Below are positions 14,626 to 24,490 of a DNA stretch of 64,000 nt, in pieces; position 1 is the stretch's first letter; every line of letters begins with the position of its first letter. A program made the position numbers and the translations under genes. Origin of the DNA: Ustulina deusta (taxonomy: Eukaryota > Ascomycota > Sordariomycetes > Xylariales > Xylariaceae). The notes beneath the pieces were generated by a model. That model saw nothing but the letters and a program-made list of their open reading frames with translations, did no database searches and was not told where the DNA came from. The stretch is from assembly GCA_023159155.1 (NCBI GenBank), contig JAJNNX010000016.1, positions 1-64,000 on the forward strand. The letters are read 5' to 3'.

Positions 14626-15865
14626 TAAATTAATTATTAGTATATTTTAAATAAAAATCTAATTAAGTATTATATTTAATTTATTTTTATATGATTTATA
14701 ATTAATAAATTTAAAATATATATATATATATATATATAATTTTAATAAAACTTAGTTTATAATAAATAAATTTATTTCTAAACTTATTATAATATTATTT
14801 AAATAATTAAAAAAACTAAAAGCTATATAATTAAGTAATTTTAAATAGTTTATAATTATTTAAAATATTTTATTATATAGCTATACTATTTTTTTATATA
14901 TTATTTTAGTATTAAAATATTTTATTATTAATTAATTAAAAAAGTAGAATTATAAAAAATAATTAAATAAAAATTATAAAAGCTATTATTTAATAGTTTT
15001 TAAACTATATTATAAAGAAATTTTAATAATTATATTTTATATATTGCTTTATTTATTATATAAACTTTAGTTTTTTAATATTAAGTATTTTAGTTTATTA
15101 AAACAAGCATATAATGAAAAAATTAAATATTTAAGATAAATATATATATTATATGTTTTAAAAAAAAAATTTGAAACGTTTAATATATTAATAATAAAAG
15201 TAAATATTTTAAAGAAGTTTTTAAAAAGTAAAATTAGTACTATATAATCCTAAATATATTATTTTTTAAATTAAATTATTATGTAAAAACTTTATAAATT
15301 AAACTTTTATTGCTTATTTTATTTATAAATTAATAATTAATTACTTTAAATAATTTAACTAAAACTAAATTATATAATATTAAAATAATTGTTTAATAAT
15401 AATTATTAAAAATATAAGCTAGTTATTATATAGTATAACTATAATTTTATATTATTTTATATTATTAAAAAAAATCGCAAATTTTTATAAAATAAATAAA
15501 AAGCTTAACTAATATTATTATATATAAAAAACTTAATTATAAAAAAATATCGCTTATTATATAAAAAAAGTCTAAAAATTATTAAAATAATTATTATATA
15601 AAAAAGCAAAAAATTTATATATAACACTATAAGCTCTATAGTAAAACTAGTTATAATATATAAATTTATTAAAATAATATAGATTTATTTAATAAATTAG
15701 ATTTTAAATAAATTTAATTAATTAAATATATAATTATTAAATTATTTAGAATAAATTATATAAAAGTTTAAAAAGTACAAAACAAACTTATAAAATGTGT
15801 TAAATTTTAACTTTTATTTTATTATTAAATGTTTATTAAAAGTTCTTATTATTAATGATCTAAAT

Positions 15866-16440
15866 ATTTGCTATTTTACTTACTAAAGTTATAAATATTT
15901 AACAAAAATATTTCTATTATATATATTATTAATATTATATATAAATACTAGTTTTTTTTCTTTTATTAAATATATATTAAAAGTTCTTATTTTTTTTTTA
16001 AAACATGCTAGAAGTTCTTATTATTAACTATCTAAATATTTGCTACTTTACTTACTAAAATTATAAACGCTCAGCAAAATTTTTTTTATTATATATTTAA
16101 TATATAAAAATAATACTTGCTACTTTGCTTATTAAAGTTATATATTTAATATAAAAAAATGTTTATATTTCCGGGCATTTATTACTTTACTTATTAAAGT
16201 TATAAACTATAAATAAAAAGGTTTTAGTTATATGTTTAATATATAGAAATATAAACATTTGTTATTTAGCTTATTAAAGTTATAAATATATAGTAGAAAT
16301 ACTTTTTTTATATGTTTAATATAAAAAATATTTATATTTCTAGGCACTTACTATTTAATTTATTAATATTATAATTATTTCGCAAAAATGTTTTAGTTAT
16401 ATATTTAATATATAAAAATAATATTTACTACCTAGCTTAA
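15866..16440 (+). repeat. Degenerate satellite, about 7 units of roughly 60-90 bp
   Basis: The core TTTGCTACTTTACTTAYTAA followed by AGTTATAAA recurs at about 15,866, 16,037, 16,115, 16,176, 16,256, 16,345 and 16,421. Between cores, ATATGTTTAATATA-like blocks alternate with TTTATATTTCYRGGCA blocks. The spacing is irregular and the copies have diverged mostly by transitions. Confidence 0.6.
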
Positions 16441-16937
16441 TATAGCTATAATAATATAAATTAAGTTAAAGAACTTAAGTATTAGAATTATATATCTAGG
16501 GCTAATATTAATATAATACTATTTAAAAATAAAGGCTTTTTTACCTTTATATATAAAGGGCCTCTAATGAAAAAATAATTATTAAAAATATTATTTTTAT
16601 TTAAAAATGCTTAAAAGTTAACTAAAAAGCTTTTTAAAAATAATAAAAATTGTTTATTTTAAAAACCCCCCTTTTTTTAAGCTAATTAAGCATTAAAACT
16701 TAATATATAATATAAAGCTTTTTATAATAACTATAAAGCTTAATATATAAACGTTTTATTTAACTAATAAAAATAAACGTTTAGTTAGCTAAGCAAAAGC
16801 TCCCTAAGTATAGTTTTTATTTGTAAAAATAAATAAATAAAAGTAGCTGTGCTACCTAGCAGCATAGCGGATTAATTTAATAATAATAATACTAGTGTAA
16901 ATAGGAGGCCTACTCGAAACTATATATATCTACGAAA

Positions 16938-17390
16938 GCCTAGGTACTCCACTTTAAACTATTGCTAACATTTTAAGGTTGTTTGCGTAGTTGTATACAG
17001 GCTGGCCCTTCGTGACAATTATACTCCAAAGTACCGGTCTACGTTGCAAGAAATCGCCGGTTCGATTCTAAGTAAATCGAGACGTGCGAGTGGTGCTCTT
17101 TTGCTGGCTAACAAGTAAGGTAACTATAACGCGCTACGCGCTACTTGAGGCATTTCAAGGGCCGTAAAACCAGAGGCTAGCAGCCGCTCCAATAGCATTT
17201 AAAACTATAGACACTAGCGTAGCAACAACCACAAAGCAGTGAGACCTTGGTGCGGGGTAGTGGGAGGTAGTTACGGACCACTTAGGGGTTTAACATTAAT
17301 ACATACAGAAGCCTAGATACTCCACTTTAGAGTATTGCGGACCTTTTGAGGTTGTTGGCGCGGTGGTATATAGGCTGGCCCTGCGTGAGA
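16938..17390 (+). repeat. Direct repeat pair of about 80 bp (16,938-17,018 and 17,311-17,390)
   Basis: Both copies read GCCTAGRTACTCCACTTTA, then a variable step, TTTTRAGGTTGTT, GCG, and AGGCTGGCCCT-CGTGA. They differ at about a dozen places, mostly transitions, and are 373 bp apart. The intervening sequence is unlike the AT-rich DNA and has no ORF of note. A decayed repeated element is the simplest reading. Confidence 0.6.
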
Positions 17391-17559
17391 GAAATCTTTT
17401 TCAAACAATCGAAGAATAAAGTTAAAAAATAAACAAAAATATATTTAGAAAGTACTCTTTTAGCTCTATTTAATAATATTCATTCTGGGGTTTTTGGATA
17501 TGTTGGGGGGAGGGGGGGCTTAGGGTTTTTTTTAGTAAGTAAATTACTTCCTTTCCTTA

Positions 17560-17668
17560 GAGTAAAGAGTAAAGAGTAAAGAGTGAAGAGTGAAGAGTAA
17601 GAGTAACAGTAAGGAGTAACAGTAAAAGTAAATAGTAAAGAGTAAGAGTAACAGTAAGGAGTAGTACT
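17560..17668 (+). repeat. AGAGTAA-type minisatellite
   Basis: A run of AGAGTAA heptamers with variants (AGAGTGA, CAGTAAGG) fills about 110 bp. A 25-bp composite block starting AGAGTAAGAGTAACAGTAAG occurs twice near 17,600 and 17,640. It is followed by TACTCACGATCACAACCCTG, a sequence that recurs near 27,872. A 75-codon reverse-strand frame here is just the repeat read in one frame. Confidence 0.75.
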
Positions 17669-17699
17669 CACGATCACAACCCTGCTGGAGATCTTACTC

Positions 17700-18337
17700 C
17701 AGATCAAGCGAACGTTGCTCCCGGAATTACTGCCGAGATGTAGGTGACAAGCACATGAGCATTACCGACCATTTTAAGCGGGAGGTTAATCATATTTCAT
17801 CAGTCCCTAATGATGTAACTTTACCTTAGCGACAAAAGGTCTTAGTATACTACAAAATATCCCCATTTGAGCAGTGAGCCCACATGCACACATAAACACA
17901 CATCGGTAATCTAGACGAGACTCCTTGCCTCGTAGTCGTAAAGTGCCGCGGCAAGGGAGTCTCATGCCCCGCTGGTAGCACGTCACGTTGCACCCAAACG
18001 CGTTTACTAAACGCTCATATGGGGTAGTCTGCCCCGGATTATTTCCCGCCAATACGGAGGGTCACTGTATACATCTGATTTCACCCTACAGGTCTGGAAG
18101 AAATGGTTATTTCGAGGCTGCTCATAAGCGAGCTTGGCATTAGCACGCCCCTTCGCCTTATTTGGGTTTCCTCGACATTGGGCTCCGTTAGCTCACACAT
18201 ACAACCGGAAAATGGACAAAAGAGGAACAGTCCCTCGAAGAGGCGATCTGGCACAGGACTACTTCTGCGCTCTCCGTGTAAATGCTGCGTCTTGTTTGTG
18301 CACTCGTGATCTCAAGATCAATCGTTATTTAGTCAAG
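17700..18337. other. Upstream region of the acetate transporter
   Basis: The composition is normal (about half GC). Short open frames on both strands give no recognisable protein. The last 200 bp are probably promoter and 5' leader of the transporter gene that starts at 18,338. Confidence 0.4.
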
Positions 18338-19404
18338 ATGGCTAACCAGCAGATTCCATACTCCATGACAAACCATGATGAGGAGAAGGGCTTGCATCGA
18401 ACACCCACCGGGGTGACGATGTCCCCCGAGCTATTTGAGAAGGTATGTGCTCTGCTGTCTCTTTGTTTTCTCTCTGTCTTGGTTGGGGACAGCTGCTGAC
18501 TTACAAGACTAGCTTTACCTGACCCCCAAGGTTCCTCATGCCGGAGACTACAACAAACGATTCGCTAACCCAACGCCACTGGGGTTCATCGGGTGAGCTT
18601 TCCCACCCCTATTACGGCTTGGAAGCCAGCCATGTATGGACTGCTCACTGCTACTAGTTTCGTCATCTCCGCATCTACCTTTTCTATGATCATTATGGGA
18701 TGGGGGGGGACCTCAGGGCTGTCGCCCGTGGCGTATGTGTGCTCCACCTACTTCCACATCTATGTTGCATACCAGCTAAGACAGGAAAGGGGCATCTTCT
18801 TCTTTGTGGGGCCGGTCACAATGATCCTCGCTCTTATTTTTGAGTGGATCCTGGGAAACTTCTTCTCCATGATGGTGATGGGATTATTTGCCGTGTTTTG
18901 GTTGTCATTCGGGCTTCTCGAAGTGCCCAACCTCGCTCTCGGCATCCCGTTCGCTACACCAGATGATCCGATGGGCACGGCATCGAGGGAGTACAATGCT
19001 GCTATCGGACTATACCTTGTAGTCTGGGGCTTTGCCTTCTTCACATTTTTCGTCTTTACGACTAGGCTCAACGTGGTTTTGGCAATCATATTTAGCCTTA
19101 CAGCGATCGCGACCTGGATTCTGGCAGGTGCGTATTTCAAGTCGTCTTGGGGCGACTATGAGGCAGCAGGCAAACTTCAAAAAGTAAGTCTCCCAAGGCA
19201 CGATAGACGGGACAATAGGCTGATGCTAATTGACAAAAGGCCGGCGGCGCAATCATCTTTGCCGTGTCCATTCTGGGCTGGTACATGTGCTCTGTTATCA
19301 TGGCAGGGGAAATGAGAATCAGGACCAACTTTCCTGTAGGAGACTTGAGCCATTTATGGCCCAGGACCGATGTAGAGTTGACGTCGCGTGAGCACAGTGA
19401 TTAA
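18338..19404 (+). CDS. Acetate/ammonium transporter, GPR1/FUN34/YaaH family
   Basis: Predicted 291-aa plasma-membrane protein. Proteins of this family (Ady2/Ato1, AcpA, SatP) carry acetate or other short carboxylates with protons, and some are linked to ammonium export. Four exons: 18338-18442, 18513-18592, 18658-19183, 19240-19404. All introns are GT-AG, and the last has a TGCTAAT branch site. The family signature NPTPLGF is at residues 54-60, just before the first of about six hydrophobic segments. MGWGG follows TM1, and the loop after TM3-4 reads LEVPNLALGIPFATP. The start has the context GTCAAGATGGC, and the first 35 residues are a hydrophilic cytosolic tail. Length is normal and nothing is broken. 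It converges on the TIGR04076-type gene. The exact substrate cannot be read from sequence. Confidence 0.9.
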
Positions 19405-19736
19405 AACCCGATGAGGAACCAGGAAGGCATACAGAAGAGGGGCTACGAGAATATACATGTGAACGGCATGTCATAGTTCGGATACGTCATCCACCCCGAG
19501 ACGATGTCTAGGTATCCGTGATTTTGGTTTCCCGAAGAGGAGTTAAGGTAGTAGCACGCTGCAACCCAAGTTACTAGATGAGATAAGTGACAGGTTTATT
19601 GTAATCAATTGATTATTATATTCGCCTAGACAGGGTAGACCTCCTGACGAGGGCCTCGCCAAGGACAATGCCCCGTCTTCGTTGTTGTCATGGCCGTAGA
19701 AAGCCGCCTAGCTCTGCTAAACAGCACAGAGACTCG
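19405..19736. terminator. Convergent intergenic region (3' ends of transporter and TIGR04076 gene)
   Basis: This is 332 bp between two stop codons facing each other. It must hold both 3' UTRs and poly(A) sites. An AT-rich stretch near 19,590-19,625 (TTGTAATCAATTGATTATTA) is a possible shared processing region. No ORF of interest. Confidence 0.35.
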
Positions 19737-20146
19737 TCATCCATCTTTCCTCAACTGGACAGCGGTCGCTTCCGAATGGTAAAACTTTCGGGTTCCGGTG
19801 CGAATGATCTTCAGCTGTGACTTGCAATTAGGATCGGGGCAAGCGATCAACGCGTCCGTTGTCATCCAGTCGTTTGTATGTGTCGTCCTCTGCTTCGCAG
19901 CTAGCAGTGGCAGCACGGATGCTAGAAGAAATCGTTAGGGCCGCGGGTTGGTTGTCGTCTTATTCGTCATGCTCGCCACCTACAGAGACTGTATATGCTG
20001 ATACCTTGCCCAGGCGGCAAATACATCATTTCACCCTCTAATGTGAAATAATCGCCCTCTCGCGCGCCACAGAGAATACGCTCGCCCGGCGGACAGATGA
20101 CTTCAACGCGAAGGTCGTATAATTCGAACTCATCTTGGGGCGGCAT
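19737..20146 (-). CDS. Small TIGR04076-type conserved protein (115 aa)
   Basis: This gene has no long open frame and shows only after splicing. Exon 1 is 20146-19984 and exon 2 is 19921-19737. The intron is GTAGGT...TTCTAG, 60 nt, phase 1. Exon 1 encodes FELYDLRVEVICPPGERILC, then GDYFTLEGE and YLPPGQGISIYSL. Exon 2 encodes SVLPLLAAKQR, DWMTTDALIACPDPNCKS and a basic FYHSEAT end. The pattern (V-C-x-G in the first strand, GD-F-x-EG, then LPLLAAKQR and a CPDPNC zinc-knuckle-like pair) matches the small TIGR04076 proteins of fungi and bacteria as I remember them. The function of that family is unknown. Metal or cofactor binding by the Cys residues is only a guess. The reductase gene upstream on the same strand starts a further 500 bp away, so they are separate transcripts. 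Confidence 0.75.
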
Positions 20147-20649
20147 GGTGCATGGGACGTCTTTTTGTCTTGCTGGGGTCGAGATTAAAGAATATGGTCA
20201 TTCCTCAAGGATGCAGCAATTGAACGATGCCCAAAATACTACCTAACCAAGCCCCTCCTGCACCTGCATTTGGACCCCGACAAAAGTGGATAGCTCCTCG
20301 CAAGTCTCCATTGCTAAACTTGGTAAAATGAGATAATCGGGACAACAGCCATCGTTCCTCCTCATTCCACACCAATGCTGCTCTGGAGACACACACAAGT
20401 CCAATAAGAACCCCCAAAAACAAAGCCCTAGTATCCCTTAGTTGTATAGTTAGTTCTACGGGGAGCCTGCCAAAGAGGCTTGGATGGCCCCAATACTTAT
20501 CAAAACAAAGCAGCACAACTCTCGGTTTTGTGTAGTCACATGTACTGGTCTTTGTATATTTATTAGTGTGCCTAAACTTGCCAATGCATGAGTTGTGAAG
20601 ACCATGTGAATAGGAATGTATAGTACGCCAGTGCCTCGATATGCTCCGA

Positions 20650-22945
20650 TTAATGCATTTTTCGATACTCATTCCCACAGTCACCTAATCGCTCGAACAG
20701 ACCAGCGGTTCTCTCATTCTTATTGCCCAGAGCAATCTCATCGATCACCTTTGCCTCACATTCGTTAGTCTCACTTATTGCTGATGAGTTCTCTCGTGGA
20801 ATTTGTGTAGTGGGTAGATGTTCAGGGGGTAATGAAGAGAAGCGTCATAGAAATGGCACTTGCTGGGGATTATTTAGCACCGAGAAAAAATAGCATGATG
20901 AGACTGACCTTAATGTCCTCATCATCCAGTACCAAGTTAAATACAGTCAGGTTATCTTGACTGTGCGTTGTCACGCCGAGTCTTGTTCCTACAATGACTG
21001 ATAATAATCGGGTGTGGTTAGCAAGCCTCCAGAACGATATCCAATGCAGTCCATGCGGCGGGAACCTCTAGCCCGAGGGGAAACAACAGACCCGTGTTAC
21101 TGGGATACTCACCCGCGCCGACTTGTGGTTTTTGCAGAACCCATCGGATGGCCACGTTTGTAAGCGTTACGCGATGCTTCTCTGCGATGACAGAGAGCTT
21201 GTACAGTAACATTTGGAAATCGTCCCAACTCCCCCAATCACATATCATTCCCAAGTACTGGTTTACCAAGTCAGAGCTGCCTACCTCACTGCACAGCATT
21301 CATTTTATGGTCTGCAACTTACCTTGCGCTGAGATGGCGTTAGATGGGTTGAAACTGAATACATTTCTGGCAAATTCTGGTTGAGCCAGTGGCTCGAAAG
21401 AAAGCCACCGCACTACATGCAAAATTAGCTGGGGGGCCGTATTCAACCACAACCGAGTACCTACAAATGAACCATACGTAAGCAACTTAAGGCCATATTT
21501 CTCTGCGACAGCACACATTTCCCGGAGTGGGCGTGAATCTACAACAGAGAACTAGATGTTGCTTCGTTAATAGAACCCTATAGCTCATGATTGCGCTTCT
21601 CACCTGTATCTGGTTGGACACAAGTCCAACAACGCCGGTCTTCAAGATAAGGTATTCACAGGCCTCTTGAACATGGGTCGAGTCAAAGTTGCAAAGACCG
21701 ATGGTACTGACTAGCTTCGGATGAGTTTTCGTGAGAGAGACAAGCTTTACTAGTATGTCGAGATATTCTTTTGCTCCGTACTACGTGACATCAGAATATA
21801 TAATTACCTAGGCTTGCAGGGGGAGACGAAGTAGTGAGTAGTCACTTACATCATACCAGTGGAACTGCAGGAGCTCAACTCTGCCTCCGAGCCGCCTACA
21901 ACGCTCTTTTACGGCGTCAAGTACCCATTCGTCGGTGACCTCGCGACCAATTGGTTTAAATACACACCACTTCGTAGCTGCGAACACGTTGCCCTTCACC
22001 TGTGGTGGGAGCCTGTTTCGAAAGTGCCCATATACAAGCTCGGCATCCCCCTGTTGCAGATTGATTTAAGTGTCATTACAACTCCTGGGGGGTTCCATGA
22101 CAATAGAGTCTTACATAGTGATCTGCCATATCTGCAGCGGCGTACCCATCGCGGAGTAGCTGCACAAGGGCTGCGTCTTGGGAATCGGATGATGCTGCTC
22201 CCCATGCGGGCGAGGAAAGTTGCCAGAAGCCGTTAATGAGTCGTGGAACTTGGAAGGGACCCAAGGCAAAAGTCTCGGGCGCCTTGCCCATAGAGATGTC
22301 TAGCCGGGGAAATGAGCCGTCGTCCGCCTTGCCTGATGGTGGGCGGGTTGGGTGACGAGGATAAAATATGTGCAAAACATCAGCAACCTGTCTCTCCGAT
22401 CTTTGGAATGGATAGTCCAAATCTTCTGGCTCATGTGCCTCGCAGTAGTGGCGGCACTCCTGTAGAGACATATGAAGCTTGATGAGCTGAGGTTGTAGGC
22501 CATCGTTCTTCGGAGGGTCGGCCTCTTTCAGGGCTTGCATTGCCTGTACTATGTCACCAGCGAAGCCTCCTAGGGCCTGGTGTAGCTCGGAGCCGACTGT
22601 CCAACTTGCGCCTGCGTCATGCAAGGAACATACAAAGTGATCTAGACTAGTCGACCGGATTGTTTTAACCGAAAAGCCACCAAACTTGGCATGGTATACA
22701 TACTACGACAACGATAGCTGCGCCATCTTACTCGAGAAAAGACACCTCGTAAGAGCCAGGTACCTCGTACACTCCACTGTCAACTCATCAGCCCCGGGGA
22801 ACAGCACGTTAGCGGGAACGAATTCGGGGTTTGAATCCAGAAGACGCTGGCGGATGTGCCGAACGAATGGCTGTTGTGTAGCCGAGCCCTCAGCGACAAG
22901 AACTCGCAAAGCCGATCGAAGATACTCCGGGGGCACTACTACCAT
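20650..22945 (-). CDS. Aldo/keto reductase with N-terminal extension (547 aa, 9 exons)
   Basis: Predicted cytosolic NAD(P)H-dependent oxidoreductase. Exons: 22945-22764, 22646-22115, 22050-21850, 21780-21604, 21551-21465, 21412-21323, 21257-21113, 20997-20909, 20790-20650. All junctions are GT-AG and in phase, giving an uninterrupted reading frame. The AKR barrel starts near residue 190 (PFQVPRLINGFWQLS). The catalytic tetrad is visible as D233 and Y238 (DMADHYGDAE), K265 (AATKW) and H302 (QFHWYD). Later come SNQIQFSVVDSRP, TYGSFCGGFLS, and the NADPH-binding VIVGTRLG; the C-terminus has GDCGNEYR. This subgroup resembles fungal L-galactose/D-arabinose dehydrogenase-like AKRs. Residues 1-180 are an extension I do not recognise. 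The start ATG at 22,945 has an in-frame TAA just upstream. The first intron (117 nt) is the least certain. The substrate is unknown. It is divergent from the zinc-cluster regulator. Confidence 0.85.
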
Positions 22946-24490
22946 TGAGACTTATCCCGCAGTCATCTGGTATGCCGACCTACAGTTTGATATTAGGACA
23001 TCGTCCATCATATTTCTAACGAGGGCCATTAGCGCGATCTCCTGGCTACCACCAACACTGCCGTCCGATCTACTCACACGTGTCCAACCATTATGGTGGT
23101 GTTTGGTGGCTTCGTGTCAGGGGGGTGGTCTGTAGATGACCGTGTACAGCACGCTGGTATTTCGCTCCCTTCGTCTCGCTTCAAATACAACTAACTATCT
23201 GAGCAGTCAAAGCAATTCCAGGATAACGGGGGATGACGAGTGAGAGGAAGCCTAGAATCTCGACGTTGCAACCAGGAGTAGCAGCGTATCGTGAGAGCAC
23301 CAATCGACAGGTCCCGACTTGGATAGACGGCAATCAGCCGAGCCGAGGGTTTCTACATACTGATGCACAGTAGAGAGAAGCAAATGTGTGTGGACCCTCC
23401 GGATTGAAGCGGGGTCTTCAGATAGCCACCACGGCGCTCACTTTCTTTTATTTCCTTCTTTTCCCCCTCTCCTCCCGCTTCTGGCCCTCTCCTGCCCCCT
23501 CTCCATCACTGCTTCATGCAAGAGCACAAAGTCCTTATTTTTCAAAGTTGTCTCTGGTCCTGGAGTCTTAAGTAGTAAAGTCTATCTACCAAGGCCATAT
23601 CCGTGCAAACGGGCGGCTTCAGTGATGCAGACGGACAGGAACACAACAAGTATTTGTACTTGTGCTGTGATGCTCATTATCTAGGCGGGGAAAGCATACC
23701 GGTATCAGGGGGAAAGATGTAACTTGGCTGAAAGATGACGAACGTCCGTTTTGCACCATTCGTGCTAAGGTGGTGTGCTCTCCCGCCTACGCCCGAGCGG
23801 GTGATGATTCGTCCGCTTAACATATTTGCCCAAAGCCAACTACATACACTGTACATAGTGGGTATGTATTGTCATTGAGTGGGCTCGATGTAATAATGAT
23901 GGGAGAGGTCGTGTATAATTAATCGAAAATGGGACTTCAGTTATGATATTCCCAATCTCACCCCTAATCACCATTCTCTCATTCTTCTTTTCTCCTTTTC
24001 TATCAATAGCGTGAACAAGCCAGATATTAGCCTAGGCTAGAAACATGGCAGGAAATCCAAGTCTGTTTCCCCACACCACGCGGGGAGATCTGCGATCAGC
24101 CATGAGGATGTGGAGTAGACGGTTAGGTACCTAATCTAGCTGAATACATTGACAGGGCTTCTGGACAGGGTATACAAGGCAGGGGTGAAATTGAGATCTC
24201 ATCACAGCAGTGTAGCTTCACATATGTTTCCCATCTACATCTCCAATTTGAGCCACCCGCCGAGAATTTAGCACGAGTTGGAGACGTCTAACTGAATGTG
24301 TATAGCCCAACCCGGGAGAGAATGATCATACAAAGGACGGGGTGGAAGAAAGGGCAAAGAGAAGAAGACGAAGGTCGAAGTTATACCAAAGTGACAAACA
24401 CACATACGCTACTCGGAACTTCCATCTGTCACGAGAGCCCAAGTTGGTATTATCGGTCCTCGCTGGACTTCGCTTGTGGGCTACCCGGTG
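22946..24490. promoter_or_regulatory. Divergent promoter region between the reductase and the regulator
   Basis: About 1.5 kb separates the starts of the two divergent genes. I see no convincing ORF or RNA gene. A pyrimidine-rich run (TTTATTTCCTTCTTTTCCCC near 23,450 and CTCATTCTTCTTTTCTCCTT near 23,980) is typical of fungal promoters or leaders. It may drive both genes, which is inference from layout only. Confidence 0.35.

Larger units (their letters stand above)
1..16880. repeat. AT-rich, RIP-type degraded repeat isochore (left flank)
   Basis: The sequence is overwhelmingly A and T, dense in TpA steps, with almost no CpG and stops in every frame. The longest open frames are about 60-68 codons of low-complexity Lys/Ile/Asn/Leu and are not genes. 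Several repeat pairs within the block differ mainly by C-to-T or G-to-A changes, which is the mark of repeat-induced point mutation. The block is therefore read as a heterochromatic graveyard of transposons. Individual recognisable repeats are listed separately. Composition changes to normal within a few hundred bases around 16,900. Confidence 0.9.

Noticed and set aside
17030..17085. GGTTCGATTC resembling a tRNA T-loop
   Set aside because: The flanking bases do not pair into a T-stem, and no matching D-arm, anticodon arm or acceptor stem could be placed.
17807..18052. 81-codon reverse frame upstream of the transporter
   Set aside because: No domain, unlikely codons, and it covers a probable promoter region.
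18760..19328. Reverse-strand frames opposite the transporter gene
   Set aside because: They are shadows of the transporter exons on the other strand.
20205..20684. 159-codon reverse frame beginning inside the last exon of the reductase
   Set aside because: It is out of frame with the conserved GDCGNEYR end and has no recognisable motif; probably 3' UTR.
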